Positions 1 to 12,605 of a stretch of DNA of 64,000 nucleotides are shown in pieces. Both the position numbers and the translations under genes were made by a program. Each line of letters starts with the position of its first letter. Within the stretch, counting starts at the first letter, position 1. Below the pieces are notes generated by a model. That model saw only the letters and a list, made by a program, of their open reading frames with translations. It had not been told where the DNA came from and ran no database searches. The stretch lies in contig OY776125.1 of assembly GCA_963675135.1 (NCBI GenBank), forward strand, positions 41,818,513 through 41,882,512, written 5' to 3'. This DNA is from Galeopsis tetrahit. Taxonomy: Eukaryota > Streptophyta > Magnoliopsida > Lamiales > Lamiaceae.

Positions 1-366
1 TGGAGCTAGTGAAAAATCACCATGGATGAGGCTCTTGGCTCTTGCCTTTCGCGATGAGAAGAATTATAAAGAACGGTCTAGAGAATAGTCTTATTAGTCT
101 CATTAGGTACATTTAATGGAATAAAGGAATGTGAATAAAGGAATGTGAATTTTAATAAACAAATAATTAGGGAGGTTAAAAGACCGTGTCATTAAGGCAA
201 TGCAAATTACTGTATATCTTTAGTGAGAGTGTCACTCAAATATAGTAGGATATTTAGTTGAAGTATTTTTTTACCCTCACTAAAACTATACAACTTACAC
301 ATTTAGTGAGAGTAATTCAACCCCTCACTAATTTTTTTGTCATTAAAAGTAGTTTTTCTTGTAGTG
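1..366. mobile_element. CACTA (En/Spm-type) transposon, one terminus
   Basis: Read on the minus strand from 366, the sequence starts CACTACAAGAAAAACT, the usual plant CACTA terminal inverted repeat. Over the next 180 bases a short word of the type TAGTGAGRG / CTCACTAA recurs in both orientations, as expected of CACTA subterminal repeats. The end lies directly against the integrase reading frame of a copia element, so the transposon inserted into that element. The other end, the transposase and one copy of the 3-bp target duplication lie outside the window. Bases 1-60 look different from the subterminal part, but I cannot assign them. Confidence 0.8.
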
Positions 367-367
367 G

Positions 368-3043
368 TATACACTAGTAGTAGTGCATGACTTCTCAAGA
401 TACACTTGGGTAATATTCTTTCTAAAGAAGAAGGAGACTCAACAGAAGCTGCCAGAACTTATGAAGAAAATTACAAATGAGAAAGGCTTGAGCATTGTAA
501 AGATCAGATCAGACAAAGGAACAGAATTCATCAACTCTTACATAAATGATTATTGTCAAGAAAATGGAATCACTCATGAGACTTCATCAGCTAGAACACC
601 TCAACAAAATGGTGTAGCAGAAAGGAGAGTTAGAACACTCAAGGAAGCTGGAAGAACCATGATAGCAGAAGCAGAGATTCCAAAGAGGTTTTGGGCAGAA
701 GCAATCAATACTGCTTGTCACACCCAAAACAGATCCATGCTAACAAAGGAACAAGAAAAAACTCCTTATGAACTCTTCAAAGGGAGAAAACCAAGAATCT
801 CTTACTTTCACATTTTTGGATGTACATGTTTCATTCACAATAATGGGAAGCAACAGTTAAAAACATTTGATAGCAAAGCAGATGAAGGAATCTTTCTAGG
901 ATATTCTTCATCTAGCAAAGCTTTCAGAGTTTATAATTGTAGAACTCTTATTGTTGAAGAAACACCTCATGTTATCTTTGATGAGTTTTCTTTCAAGCAC
1001 AGGACCTCAAACAAAGAAGACAACACCCATGGTGAAATCAACACAAGGGTGACAAAGTTGAGAGATGGTGAAAGAAAAGAATTTGTATTTACTGATGTAC
1101 ATTATCCTGACTTGGACAATCTCAAGATATCCAATATATCTGAAGCCAATCAAGATAGAGACAACTTACCTGAAGCCAAAATCCATGAGGAAAACTGCAA
1201 TGTTGAGTTGAATGAACCCACTCAACCTGAGGTAAGTTCTCTCAATGAAGAAGATGGTAATGCTGAGAATACCAATGTCAATGACATGGACAACACCCCT
1301 GAATATGAGACTGATCCTGCTTTTAATTTTCCTGAATTTTATGTTGAATTAAATGTTGAACCAAATGAGACTAACTTATCTGAAAATGATCAGTCTAGAA
1401 GGACATGGCTAGATGCTCATCCTTCAGACCAGATCATTGGTGATCCTACTAGTGGTGTAATCACTAGGAGACAACATGGAGAGAGTGTTTTATTTTGTTG
1501 TTTTCTTTCTGAAACAGAACCCACAACCATTGAAGAAGCAATGACAGACTCCAACTGGATTACAGCAATGCAAGAGGAACTAAATCAGTTCAAAAGGAAT
1601 GATGTTTGGGAGCTGGTAGACAGACCAACACATCAGGATGTTGTAGGAGCTAAATGGGTTTACAAGAACAAGAAGAATGAAAATGATGTTATAGTTAGAA
1701 ACAAAGCCAGACTAGTTGCCAAAGGTTATAGTCAACATGAAGGAATAGACTATGATGAGACCTTTGCTCCTGTAGCTAGGTTAGAAGCAATTAGGTTGTT
1801 CTTAGCATATGCAGCTCATATGAAGTTCAAGGTATACCAAATGGATGTAAAGAGTGCATTTCTGAATGGTGTACTTAAAGAAGAGGTATATGTAGAGCAG
1901 CCACCTGGTTTTGAAGAAGGAGACAAAGTGTATAGATTGAAGAAAGCACTTTATGGTCTCAAGCAAGCACCAAGAGCTTGGTATGAGACACTATCACAAT
2001 TCCTATTGGATAATGGTTTTGTGAAAGGCACAGTTGATAAGACCTTATTTAGGATAAGTGAAGGAAATGATATTCTGTTAGTACAGATATATGTTGATGA
2101 TATCATTTTTGGTTCACCTAATGAGGATATGTGCAAGAAATTTTCAACCCTCATGCAAGGGAAGTTTGAAATATCAATGATGGGATTGATGAACTTTTTC
2201 TTAGGTCTACAAGTCAAACAATCTGAGAAAGGAATCTTCATCAATCAAGCTAAGTATACTAGAGAAATGATCAAGAAGTTTGGTTGTGAAAATAGCAAAC
2301 CCGTTAGGATTCCTATGAATACAAATTGGAAAATTGATCCTGACAATGATGGAATAGATACCAACCCCACTGAATATAGAGCAATAATAGGTTTTTTATT
2401 ATATCTAACTGCAAGCAGACCTGATATTACTTTTGCAGTTGGTGTATGTGCTAGATTTCAGTCCAATCCAAAGAAAAGTCACTTAGAGGCTGCCAAAAGA
2501 ATACTTAGGTATTTAAAAGGTACAGTGAACTTAGGATTGTGGTATCCATCTGAAGACAACATTGAGTTGACTGGGTATTCTGATGCTGACTATGGAGGAT
2601 GTAGGATAGACAGAAAATCAACTACTGGCACTTGTCAATTCTTAGGAAACAAATTGATTTCATGGTTTTCCAAGAAGCAAACTTCTGTAGCTACTTCAAC
2701 CACAGAGGCTGAATACATGGCTGCTGGAAGCTGTTGTGCTCAAATCTTATGGCTCAAACAACAGCTAAGAGACTATAAAGTTGTCACAAAAGATGTACCT
2801 ATCTATTGTGATAATAATAGTGCCATAGCTATTACCCAAAATCCAGTGTTACACACAAGGTGTAAACTTGTGGATATTAGACATCACTTCATAAGAGATC
2901 ATGTTGAGAAAAAGGACATCAGAATGGAAAAGATTCATACTGATAAGCAAAAGGCTGATATTCTTACAAAACCCCTAGCTGAAACAAGGTTCAAGGAACT
3001 TTCAATGGAACTTGGTTTATTAGATCCTGGAGAGAATGTTTAG
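368..3043 (+). pseudogene. copia pol fragment (integrase-RT-RNase H), 5' truncated
   Basis: The frame is open from the CACTA junction to TAG at 3041-3043. It begins inside the integrase core with VVVHDFSRYTW, just after the first catalytic Asp would have been. The second Asp (IRSDKGTEF) and the Glu (TPQQNGVAERR) of the DDE triad are present. A full reverse transcriptase follows (KARLVAKGYSQHEGIDYDE, then the YVDD catalytic box) and then RNase H (GYSDADYGG, ISWFSKKQTSVA, STTEAEYMA). Protease, the HHCC zinc-binding part and the first catalytic Asp were cut off by the CACTA insertion, so the product cannot be a working polyprotein. No stop or frameshift is seen in the remaining part. No natural start belongs here; the first in-frame GTG (383) is not a real initiator. 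It is about 70% identical by eye to the pol of element B. Confidence 0.9.
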
Positions 3044-3738
3044 AGTATAAGAAATTACTTTAATCATGCCAGAGATACTAGTATTAATCCAAGGGGGAAC
3101 TTAGAGTGAAATTATAGGACAATCCAGATGAAGGATAAGGTCAAAGTTCATTTATTCTTCACATACTGATATTATTTTCAAGAATTTTCATGCAGGAAAC
3201 TTGGACAAAGTACATGGCATTCTTGAGTAAAATCAAGGAAAGTTACTCGACAAGTACGAGGAAAACTACGAAGGACAACGTAGAGGATGACAAAGTTCAT
3301 GAGAAACTTCAATAAAAGTTGTCAAGGGTTATTCAGTCAAGTTGACTGTAGATAAGTTTTCTTTTTCATATAAGTTAAACTTTGTTCATCTTTATAGTAC
3401 GCATTTAATGCTCATAATCGACAAACAAGGGATTTTTTGCTAAAAGACGATCAACTGCACGATTTTCTGAGAAAAAGCAACGTACTGTGTACTGGACATG
3501 ACATTTGCGTCCTTTGGTGTAACAGAATTGATCTAAACCATTAAATTTTGATCAATTTAATCTCAGCCCTACACCTAATATTTTTCAAAACGTACAGTTA
3601 AGGAGATATAAAAGCAAGACTTAGAATTTTTCACAATTTACGTTTTCAAAATTTCTGAAAAAGCCCTAAGCTAAAATTCTCAAGAATCCTTAAGCTCATC
3701 TTCAAGTCTTTGCTCAAAGCTCTACTTGCTTAATAAAA
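3044..3738 (+). other. element A non-coding region between pol and post-pol ORF
   Basis: No ORF is visible. An AAGGGGGAA purine tract lies at 3091-3099, in the place where elements B and C carry similar tracts after pol. A TATA-like TATAAAAG lies at 3607-3614, about 125 bp before the probable start of the post-pol ORF. It could be an internal promoter, or chance in AT-rich DNA. Confidence 0.5.
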
Positions 3739-3754
3739 ATGTCTTTGGAAATGG

Positions 3755-4168
3755 GTTAATATTTCTCATAATCTTCTGTTAAAAGACATGCATATTTGTG
3801 AAGCTTTCAAGAGATACAACATGCTCTGTTTTAGCTTTAATGACTCTGTTTTAAATTCTCTAGATGCTATATTTACGGATTAGTCATTTATTGAATGATA
3901 TGTTGTTAGATACATGTTGTGATACTTGAAATTGTGTTAATATCTTAGAATCATACAGATCTGGTGTCTAGAGATTATTACAAGCTTAAAACATTGTTGG
4001 ATATGGTATTATGATGCTATGAACATGTTCTGTAAATCTATCCACAGTAAATCTTAGACATAAATGCAAGATATTGCTTAAAGATAGCCTAATCATATGA
4101 TTCAGTAGTTATATGGAAAGATTTTGCTATTAGACCATACTAATACTGTATATTTGCTATATTTGAAG
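3755..4168 (+). other. candidate intron in the element A post-pol ORF
   Basis: An ATG at 3739 is followed 16 bases later by a GT (TGG/GTTAAT), and an AG (TTGAAG/TT) ends at 4168. Removing the interval places this ATG in frame with the ORF that is open from 4144. It would give an N-terminus of nearly the same length as in element C (about 56 against 59 residues before the GLRK motif). The interval is AT-rich with many stops. Elements B and C have no interruption here. Splicing is inferred only from sequence. Confidence 0.45.
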
Positions 4169-4436
4169 TTGACTTCAATCACCCTGATTTGGACATCAAC
4201 TGGAACTATTTGAGTGAAGCAACCATGCTCCATTTTGAGCAGACTGTGTGCTTTGACAATCTGTCAAATAAACACACAAGAAGAATAGTTACTTGGCTGG
4301 AGCAATTTGGATTGAGGAAATGGCTTGAGGCCATCCCCAAGACATGCCTGGAACTTTCAACTACTCAATTCTTAGGCACATTTACTCGGAAAATCTCAGG
4401 ATCTGGTTACATTATGACTCATGAACCAGACACAAC

Positions 4437-4953
4437 TAGGGATGGCAAAATGATCTGCCCCGAAGTCGACCCGCCCTTCTCTGAGAGGTTTAGATCCGCC
4501 CTGCCCTGCCCCATCCTTAAAACAGGGCAAATTTGCCCCGCCCCGCACGCAGGGCAGGGCAGGCATGGATATATGTATTATAAAAATCTGCCCTGCCCTG
4601 CCCTGCCCTGAATATTAAAAAAAAATTATATTAATATAAAAATTATTTTTGATTATTTTGTTTGTTGTTAAGTATTTTGGATATGACTTACTGAATTTCT
4701 AATGTTTAATTTTAATGTTTAATTTAATTGTGGATTTTTAATATTTATTTTATTGTTTAATTTAATTTAATCTTCATATTTTACTTGGACTTTTGGAGTG
4801 CATGGGGCAGGGCAGGGCAATGACTTGCACAGGGTAGGGCAGGGCTCGAAATGTTGCCCCGCAGCAGGTCGCAAGGCAGGGCAGATACTTATGAACGCAG
4901 GGCAGATTTGGATATTTAACTATCTGCCCTGCTATGCCCCATTGCCATCCCTA
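4437..4953. mobile_element. hAT-type MITE inserted in the element A post-pol ORF
   Basis: The element is 517 bp with perfect 12-bp terminal inverted repeats TAGGGATGGCAA. An exact 8-bp target duplication GACACAAC flanks it at 4429-4436 and 4954-4961. Subterminal regions are GC-rich with many GGGCAGGGC / GCCCTGCCC words in inverted arrangement around an AT-rich core. It encodes no transposase. The 8-bp duplication and the terminal sequence mark the hAT superfamily. Confidence 0.93.
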
Positions 4954-7779
4954 GACACAACCAAAAGGACTGTTGAAAAATTTAAGTTTTCTGAAGAAGA
5001 CTTTGATGACTTCTTTGGATTAAATGCTTCTGGAGAGGACCCTGAAGAGTATATGAGGCACAATGAACAAGAAGTTGCCAACCAATGGATGGAGAAGCCA
5101 GTATCTCTCAAGTCTGGTCTACACAAGAGAGTTCTGAAAGAGGACTATCAACTTCTGCTAGATGTGGTTGCAAAGGCTGTTATGTGCACCATAGGGAGCT
5201 ATGACCAGATTAGCAGATCCAAGGTGAGATTGATGAAAGCTGTCATTGATGGAGGAAAGAAGCCAATGAACTGGAAAGGATATTTTCTGAAGAAACTTGC
5301 AGAGGAGAAAGCAAAGTTCAAAATTGTGGATGTAAGGAAGGTAGTCATTGAGAAGAAACTAGCCTTCTGTACAAAAGTTGTTGCATTCTTATACAAGTAT
5401 GGACCTGAGGACATTGTTGAAGATGGAGTAAAGTTCAACACCACGAAGATATTGTTTAGACAATTATCTGTGAGAACTCAGAAAAGATTGGGGCTGGAGA
5501 TCAAGTCGCCAAAAGCCTCAACAAGGAAGCAAGTTAAGTCTGCCAAGCAAAAGAGTGAAGAAGCAACACAAATGGTGATCAATATTCTTGAACAAGCCAA
5601 GAAGAAAGGGAAAGGAAAGGAGGTTAGGACGGCCTCAAAGACCAAGAAAAAGAGGACCATGTCAAGCCCTAGATCGAGTGGAGAAGAAACTGAAGAGGAG
5701 TATGTTGATACTTCTGAGGAAGAGATGGATGTTGATGAGCAAGCTGAACTGGAAGGATCAGATGATGATGATGAAGGTGATGAAGAAGGAAGAATATCAC
5801 CTGGAAACTTGGATTTAAATGATCCAGAATCCTCAAGTCATAGCCCAAAAGCTGTTGAAACAACCCCTCATTTGAATGATCCAACCATTCTTAAAACTGT
5901 CTACAAGTCTGACACCCCCATAACCATTCTTTTTTATGAACCTCAACCCTCATCTAAGTCAGATACAGCCCCTGAATACACCTATGAAATGTCATTGAGA
6001 GATGAATCCAAATTTTTCCTAGACCAACTTTATCCCCAACTTGCCAAATATCCTGATTTAAGATCAATCTTCTATGATCTTAGATTGATTGCTGATATAA
6101 GGAAGAAATCCATGTATGATATTGGGAAAGTGATTGAGTCCAAGGGACTGGACTGGTGGGAAAATGAGGAAGCCAGATTGACAGAATTTGCTGAAGTGGA
6201 ATCCACTTTTGAATTAACTGATGAAAGGTTGTTTGCCAACTTGGTGAACATCAAGATTCAGAAGGAAGTTGTTCAATCCATTATTGCTGGGATTGATTTG
6301 AACATTGAAGACATGATTGAGGAGGATGTTGAAATGTCCAAGAGCACTGAGGACAAAACTGAAGAAGTGTCCAAATTTGTTGAGGACAAAAATGATGAAG
6401 AGAATGCTGTCATGGAGGTAGACATCACTGAAGGAGAAAATGAAAGCCAGAAGCCTGCTGAGAAAGAATTCTTTGATGGAATTGAGACTGCCATTAAGGA
6501 AATAAAGAATGGAGAAACAAGTGAAGGAGGAAAGATTGATGAAATTGACCAAGGTCAATTGATTAAAAATGTTGAAGAAGAAATACAGCCAGCTGTTGAA
6601 GCCACTGCATCCATGGAAATTGTCATTTTTGAACCTTCAACTGAGAAAACTGCTGAAAATCCTAACATTCATGATGCTGAGTTGAATGAGTCAACTCCTG
6701 CTGAAGTCATTAAAGCTGAGGCCAGGAAAGACGAAGTGGAGGCCAATATTGCTCAAAAAGAAGCTGTGAAGACTGAGGAATCAGGTGCTATGAAGAAGCC
6801 CTTGGAAAATGAGGCAATAGCTGCAGCACCATCAACATCGATGGAGTTCCCAATTCACCTAGATTCTTCTCCTTTGACTGAAGTCTGCATCATTGATAAG
6901 GAGGATGGAAGAATGAAGGCAGTGATGGAGGAGTTCAATTCTGAGATTGAACAAATCAATGAAGTTGAGAGGAAGAGGCTGGAGAATGTTGTAGGCTTAT
7001 GCCTAAACATGGGAAAATACGTGAGAGATAGTTTGGATGAAACTATCATTCCAACAAATGAAGCCCAGCACAAGTCTTTACTCAACTTGAACACAAAGGC
7101 AAGGAGGATGACAAGAAGGATGGAAGATTTGGAAGAAACTGTTGATAATAATGCTATGGACTTATGCATTAAGGCGGAGAGTTTGGAAGAAAAGATGAAC
7201 TCCACAACCATAAAGCTAGAAGCTGTTGAAAAAGGTTTTGAGGCCTTTGATAAAAAGATGGATAGTGTTGGAAAGGAAGTGAAGGACTCGACCCTCAAGA
7301 TTGGAGAGTCATCAAAGATCATGTCAGATGTTGTTATCACATACTTCCACACTGAGAAAGAGTTGATCAAGAAGGACAGGGAGGAAATTCTGAGGATAAA
7401 GGATGATGTTGCCAAGGAGAAGGAAGAGATTTCCCAGATGTTGTCGAAAGATATTGAAAAGCTGACTCAGTCTATGGGGAGTCAAAGAGATCAACTGATT
7501 AGAGAGACCATCAAGAGTTCACTAAATGCTGCTTCTGATCTATTTAAAGACAACTTGGAAGGCATAATCAAGATGATGAAGAACCAAGTTGATCAGGCCG
7601 TGAAGAAGCAAGTGGAAGAGTCTGTAAGTTCCACTATTTCTGCATTTCTATTGAATCATGTTGACCCCATTTCTGCCCAGATAAAAAGGATGGACACCTA
7701 CCAACAAGAACTCTCACTTACTATGGCTAAGATTGATGCCAACCCTGCTGACCCCATCAACCTTGAGGCATTTGATGAT

Positions 7780-7796
7780 GCCAAAAAGGGGGAAGA
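7780..7796 (+). other. polypurine-tract copy inside the post-pol ORF (A)
   Basis: GCCAAAAAGGGGGAAGA encodes A-K-K-G-E. It matches the polypurine tract used next to 3' LTRs in this family (AAAAAGGGGGAAA). Elements B (29494) and C (48486, 56106) have it at the same codons. Confidence 0.6.
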
Positions 7797-8756
7797 TCTG
7801 TTGAAGGAGGGTGAGAAGAGTAAGGGGGAAGGTAGCAAGGGAAAGGGGAAAGCAAAAGTTTTGGAAATTACTGATGTGACAGAAAAAGAGGACTGTCTCA
7901 AAACTAGAAGTGGAAAAATAAGGAAACCAACTTTGAATAGAAAGAAGCTTGCTGATATTTCTGATCAAGAGAAAAGCAAGAAGTACAAGTCAAGTGAACC
8001 AGATGATGATGAAGAGATGGAAATTCCAACCTTGATTAGAAGGGAAGATAAACTGCCTGTTAGAAGAGCTTCTCCTGAAGTTACTGCTGTTGATCTTCTG
8101 CAAACATCTTTGCAGAAGGAGCTGGACAAGATGCAGAAACTAGAAAAGGAGTGAGGAAGCTTATTATTGAAGAAAGAACCAAGATGTTCAATGATGCTGA
8201 AGAGTGCAGGTTGAAGAGGCACAAAGACTTTAATCCAGGAAATTCTAAATCTTACAAAAGTTCCTATGCCTTGATGATGGAAAATAGAGCAAAAAGGAAG
8301 TCTGAAACCTTGAAAAGGATCCCTCATACTGACAGCTGGGTTCCTACTGAACTCAATGGTGCTTGGGATGAAGCCAATCGAGTATGGGATCATCTCTTCT
8401 TTGTTGTGAAGAGATGGGGAGACTTTGAAGACATTGATGGTCTTTATGAAGGTTTTATGATGGAGAATTATCCAAATTTGTACACAAAGATTCTTGGAGC
8501 TGCTCAAAAGGAGAAAGTGATGGTCAAAGCTCCTGAACAGATTTTCTGGACTCCACCAATGAAGGCTGATGGTAAAGGCATTGATAGGAAGGCTATTACT
8601 GATGAGTTTGTGCAACTTGTCAAGGATGAAGATTTGATTGGGAAGAACGAGGAGGTCATGGCCTTGAAGAATAGGCACTTTGCATCATATGGGCTAACTC
8701 CACTGTTCAAGGAACTCCCATCTTTTCTGAAGAAGAAGACAGATGCAGCCGAGTGA

Positions 8757-9201
8757 TGAAGTTACCGAAGGTCAGGTCAAGATTCAATTCAAACTATCAT
8801 GAATTTTTAATCTATGTTTATTTTAATTACCAGACAATTGTTGCTCCTTAAGAGCTAGAACTTACAACTTTCTGCTCTTACATTGTGCTGTCTTATTTTG
8901 GATATTGATTATCTATCTCATGCACTGGACAACAATTTTTGAGTCTTTATACTTGTGTTATTTTTGTCTAAAAATAGGCTCTAGCAAAATGATTTTAATT
9001 TGATTCTTGCTTAGATCAAGTTTTATAGAACTCAGAGAACTTAGCCCTTTTTAGGTTAATTATCTGAATTTATTCTGTGAAATTTTTCTAAGTATAGAAG
9101 ATACATGCTAGTTGTCCTGTTTTTGTCAAATCTACTGAAAAAAAAATCCCTATGGATCTTTTGAAGTAAGTAGGTTTTGGCATCATCAAAAATGGGGAAA
9201 T
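8757..9201 (+). other. element A 3' non-coding region and polypurine tract
   Basis: Non-coding sequence ends in the polypurine tract AAAAATGGGGAAA at 9188-9200, directly before the LTR. The sixth base is T, where B and C have G, so the primer tract is interrupted. The preceding TTTTGGCATCATC matches TTTTGGCTTCATC upstream of the tract in B and C. Confidence 0.7.
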
Positions 9202-10603
9202 TGTTGGGATATGGTTTATATTAATAAAAGAAATTTTAATTTTGATTTGATACCAAAACCCTAAGTAAAACCCCAAGTATGATGATTTGCCAAGTCTAGA
9301 TTTTCAGGTTAGAAAACGCTCATATATGTTAGGGAGCTTTAATTTTTATTAGATAGATCATTCCTTGAATCTATGACAAATGACCTGAAAAGCACAAAGC
9401 ACATGAAGACAAGTATCATTGAAGACAAGGAGCTGAAGTGTTATGAAGAAAGTGACAAAGACTCTAGAAGACAAACATGCTGAACGACAAAAGTCAAGTA
9501 TGATGAATATGGATATTCATATACTTTGGACTTGGCATACTTATGGTCAAAGACTATGAATGACTAGGCACCTTACCCAGTACGAGGCCGTTAGCGGGAA
9601 GGACAGAATTATTCCAAAATTAGCCAAAGAATGAGAGCCACCTGTCACTGCGCATAACAAACTCTGATAATGGAATGCAAAATGCAGAATGGACGTGAAT
9701 ACATGTACTATTTGCATGCAGGCCTCTGAACAATTTGAAAGTTCAAATTTATGGATAAGCTTGCTATCTCCGCCAACGGATAGTTTGCTTCATCTATAAA
9801 TAGGCCACATCTTGAATCATTTCAAGAAGAAAAACGGGACATACATCAAGACACAAGTTATACACATTCTAGAGATATTTTTTTAGCATATTCAAAACAC
9901 TCGAGAGATTAAAGCTTTTAAGCATATTCATTTGTGAGTGTTACCTTTAGTCCCCACTAGGCAAGCTTATTGTTTGATTATCCAAAGCCTAGACAGTGAT
10001 ATCCTATCCTTTATATTCGTTCTTAAATTGTAAAGGATATCACACAATTAGTTGGTACTAGAACAAAACCCTACTTTCACCTTGAGAGATAGATTGAGAG
10101 TAATGTTGAGTTCGTAGTAGAGATTGAGAGTATTGCAATGAGAGAAGGTTGTAAGAAATCAAGAGAAGAGAAGGAGAAGGTTGTAAAAACAAGCTAATTC
10201 CGAAGTGATTAAGGAATTATCCTATTAAATTAGGAGAGTGGACGTATGAGCAGTTTAGTCTCCGAACCACTATACGTCTTGTGTTCTTACTTACTGCATT
10301 TATCTTATTGCTTTAGCTTTTGTGTTGTTATAACTGCTATTTGCTATTTGATAACCTAGTATTTAAGTGCATATTTATTTAAGGAGTATAATAGGGCCTA
10401 TCTTTTATTCCGCATACAAGTTGCATACTGTTAAGAATTCTTAGAATCTACTGTTAATATTTTCATAGGACTTGACACACTGTGTAACTTACTTTACTCT
10501 GATTATTTGTGTTGATTACTTGCAAAAGTTTTAAAGAAAAACACACACACGTGTATTCCCCCCCCCCCCCCATACACGTGTCACACTCCTTTTGGGACCA
10601 ACA
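9202..10603 (+). repeat. LTR of element A (1402 bp)
   Basis: It starts TGTTGGGATATGG after the polypurine tract and ends TTTGGGACCAACA before a primer-binding site. The promoter TATA box is CTATAAATAG at 9794-9803. The GAGAGTGGACGTA ... CCGAACCACTATA block near 10235-10280 is shared with the B and C LTRs. Near the 3' end two CACGTG palindromes flank a run of about 13 C (10541-10583). No second full copy exists in the window, so its age cannot be estimated. Confidence 0.9.
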
Positions 10604-10605
10604 AG

Positions 10606-10617
10606 TGGTATCAGAGC
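10606..10617 (+). promoter_or_regulatory. primer-binding site (initiator Met tRNA), A2
   Basis: TGGTATCAGAGC starts two bases after the LTR end. It is complementary to the 3' end of plant initiator methionine tRNA and is identical in B and C. Confidence 0.92.
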
Positions 10618-10733
10618 AGGGGTTTAAAGACCACTGCTTTGAGGATCAACTTTGGTTACCTGAACTGATCTACTTGTGCACTTTCTGTGATATTCATTAT
10701 TTCTGTGATATTCATTATTTCTGATTATTCACT

Positions 10734-12605
10734 ATGCCTAACACATCTTCTTCTGAGAATTCTGGTGTAGCTGTTCCACCACCTACTACTATGGGAACCA
10801 ACCCCATCAACAAGATATCTTACCAGAAACTGCCTATGTTCTCTATTGAGAATTATGACTTCTGGAAGATAAGGATGATAGCTCACTTGGCCTGTCTCCA
10901 TGATGAAATGCTAAGGGTGATCACTAAAGGTCCATTTGTGTTCATGAAACCTAACACAAATGTTACAGAAGCCCAAAGAGCAACTGAAGCACAAGAAATT
11001 CCAAAAGATGATGATGAGCTCACTCCTGAAGAAAGAAAGAAGCAGAATCTCAACTATGTTGCAATGAATACCCTATATCAGACCATTCCAGATGCTATAA
11101 TGGGTAGAGTGTTTCACTGCACAACTGCAAAGGAGATTTGGGACACATTAGCTCTAATGTGTGAAGGAACTGACAAGATCAAGGAAAACAAACTTCAAGT
11201 TGCTGTTCAAAAATATGAGCAATTTAGGATGAAATCTGATGAAAACATTGATCAACTGGATGGAAGGTTCACAGACATCATGAATGAGATCAATTCACTT
11301 GGAAAAGTATACTCCAAGAGAGAAGTGGCTCTGAAGATTCTTAGGAGCTTGACAACCAAATGGAATGTGTATGATGTCATGATGCAGAATACAAAGGATT
11401 TGTCAACAATGCCAATGCAACAAGTGTTCTCAGAACTCAAGGCATATGAATATGACTTGAACAGAAAGAACAACACTGAGGAACCTGAGAGCAAAGGGAT
11501 TGCACTGAAGGCCAAATCCAATGAACCTGATTCCAAGAAAACCAGCAAATCAAGAAAGAGTGGAAAAGGGACTTCCAAAGCTGACTTTTCAGATGAGTTG
11601 GCCATGATGGCAAGAAGATTTGAAAGATTAAATTCTAGATTTGTTAAATACAAAAGGTTTTACCAAGATAGAAGAAGAATGCTCAACTCACCTGAGAAGA
11701 AGAATGATGAAAGGAGATCCAAAAGGGACAACTCCAAAGAAGATCCATCTTCATCAACCAAGAAGAGAGATGCTGAAAAGAAGAAAGATGAAGATGAGGA
11801 TACATGCTACAACTGCAAGAAGACAAGACATTTCCAATATGATTGTCCAGAGCTAACTTCCAAGGAAAGGAAGGAAAGACAAGCTAAGAGGGACAAGAAA
11901 TATGGAAAGAGGAAAGCATTGAAAGCTGAAGAAGAAACCTCTGAAGATGATCAACTTCCATCTTCATCATCTGAGATGTTTACAGACAGCAGTGATGAAG
12001 AGTGTCTAATGGCTATTGAAGACAATGAAGAGGTACAATCTATTTCTAGTTCTGTCAATTCTAGTAGCACAATGATGTCAAATGAAGACAACCTAAAACT
12101 TACTTTTGGAAAGTTGATGGAAGACTTCATGAGACTGCAAGAGATTCATGATCAAACCTTAGAAGAAAACAAAGTCTTGAATGCTAAGATTGAAAGAATT
12201 ACTCAGGTTGAAGCTGAACATGATCTGAGAACTAATGAGTTGTGCAATAACTTAACTAAGGAGTTGAATACTCTAAAGGAGAAGTCATCTGAACAACTTA
12301 TTATGTTGGAAGAAAAAGTTAAGCTTCATGAGAGTAAGGATTCAGACTACCAAGCATTGATGGCAAAGTTTGAACATCTTTTCAAGGAACATGAATGTCT
12401 TAAATCTAGTGAAGAGAGTCTGAAATTCAAACTGGCTGCCCTGTATAAGTCATCTAATTCAATAGATGAACTACAAGGGATGCAAAGGCCTATGACTCAA
12501 AGATCTGGACTTGGTTACAATCCAGATAAAACATCTTCACCATGCCTCAGTAATACTTCAACAAGTATTGCTAAGAGAGTCTTTGTAAAATTTGTGGCTC
12601 AGTAA
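10734..12605 (+). pseudogene. gag of element A2, 3' truncated
   Basis: The ATG at 10734 opens a 623-residue frame. The N-terminal part (KISYQKLPMFSIENYDFWKI) and the following 230 residues are the copia gag (UBN2-type) capsid region. A CCHC zinc knuckle CYNCKKTRHFQYDC lies at residues 358-371. The usual Gly before the His is Arg, which may weaken nucleic-acid binding. An acidic Ser-rich segment and a coiled coil (about residues 440-580) follow, as in gag of element B. The frame runs into foreign AT-rich sequence and stops at 12603-12605, so the C-terminal gag and all of pol are missing. It could still make a capsid-like protein, but an element with this body could not move unaided. Confidence 0.85.

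Larger units (their letters stand above)
3739..8756 (+). pseudogene. post-pol (envelope-like) ORF of element A, broken
   Basis: This is the large ORF that Sirevirus-type elements carry between RNase H and the 3' LTR; its biochemical function is unknown. It is related to the post-pol ORFs of B and C by a shared N-terminal pattern (FGLRKWLEAIP here, GLRTYLESFP in B), a long acidic middle, a coiled coil around 6900-7700 and a C-terminal Trp/Phe-rich domain. No signal peptide or membrane span is visible. Three features break it. A probable intron lies at 3755-4168. A hAT MITE of 517 bp sits at 4437-4953; with its 8-bp duplication it adds 525 bp, so frame is kept but stops are introduced. A one-base frameshift lies near 8151, where TGA at 8152-8154 ends one frame and the C-terminal domain continues in another to 8756. 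The coding state before decay is inferred. Confidence 0.75.

Noticed and set aside
4798..4953. Apparent N-terminal part of a 1118-residue protein
   Set aside because: It starts at GTG within the hAT MITE; these residues are transposon sequence, and only the part after 4953 belongs to the post-pol ORF.
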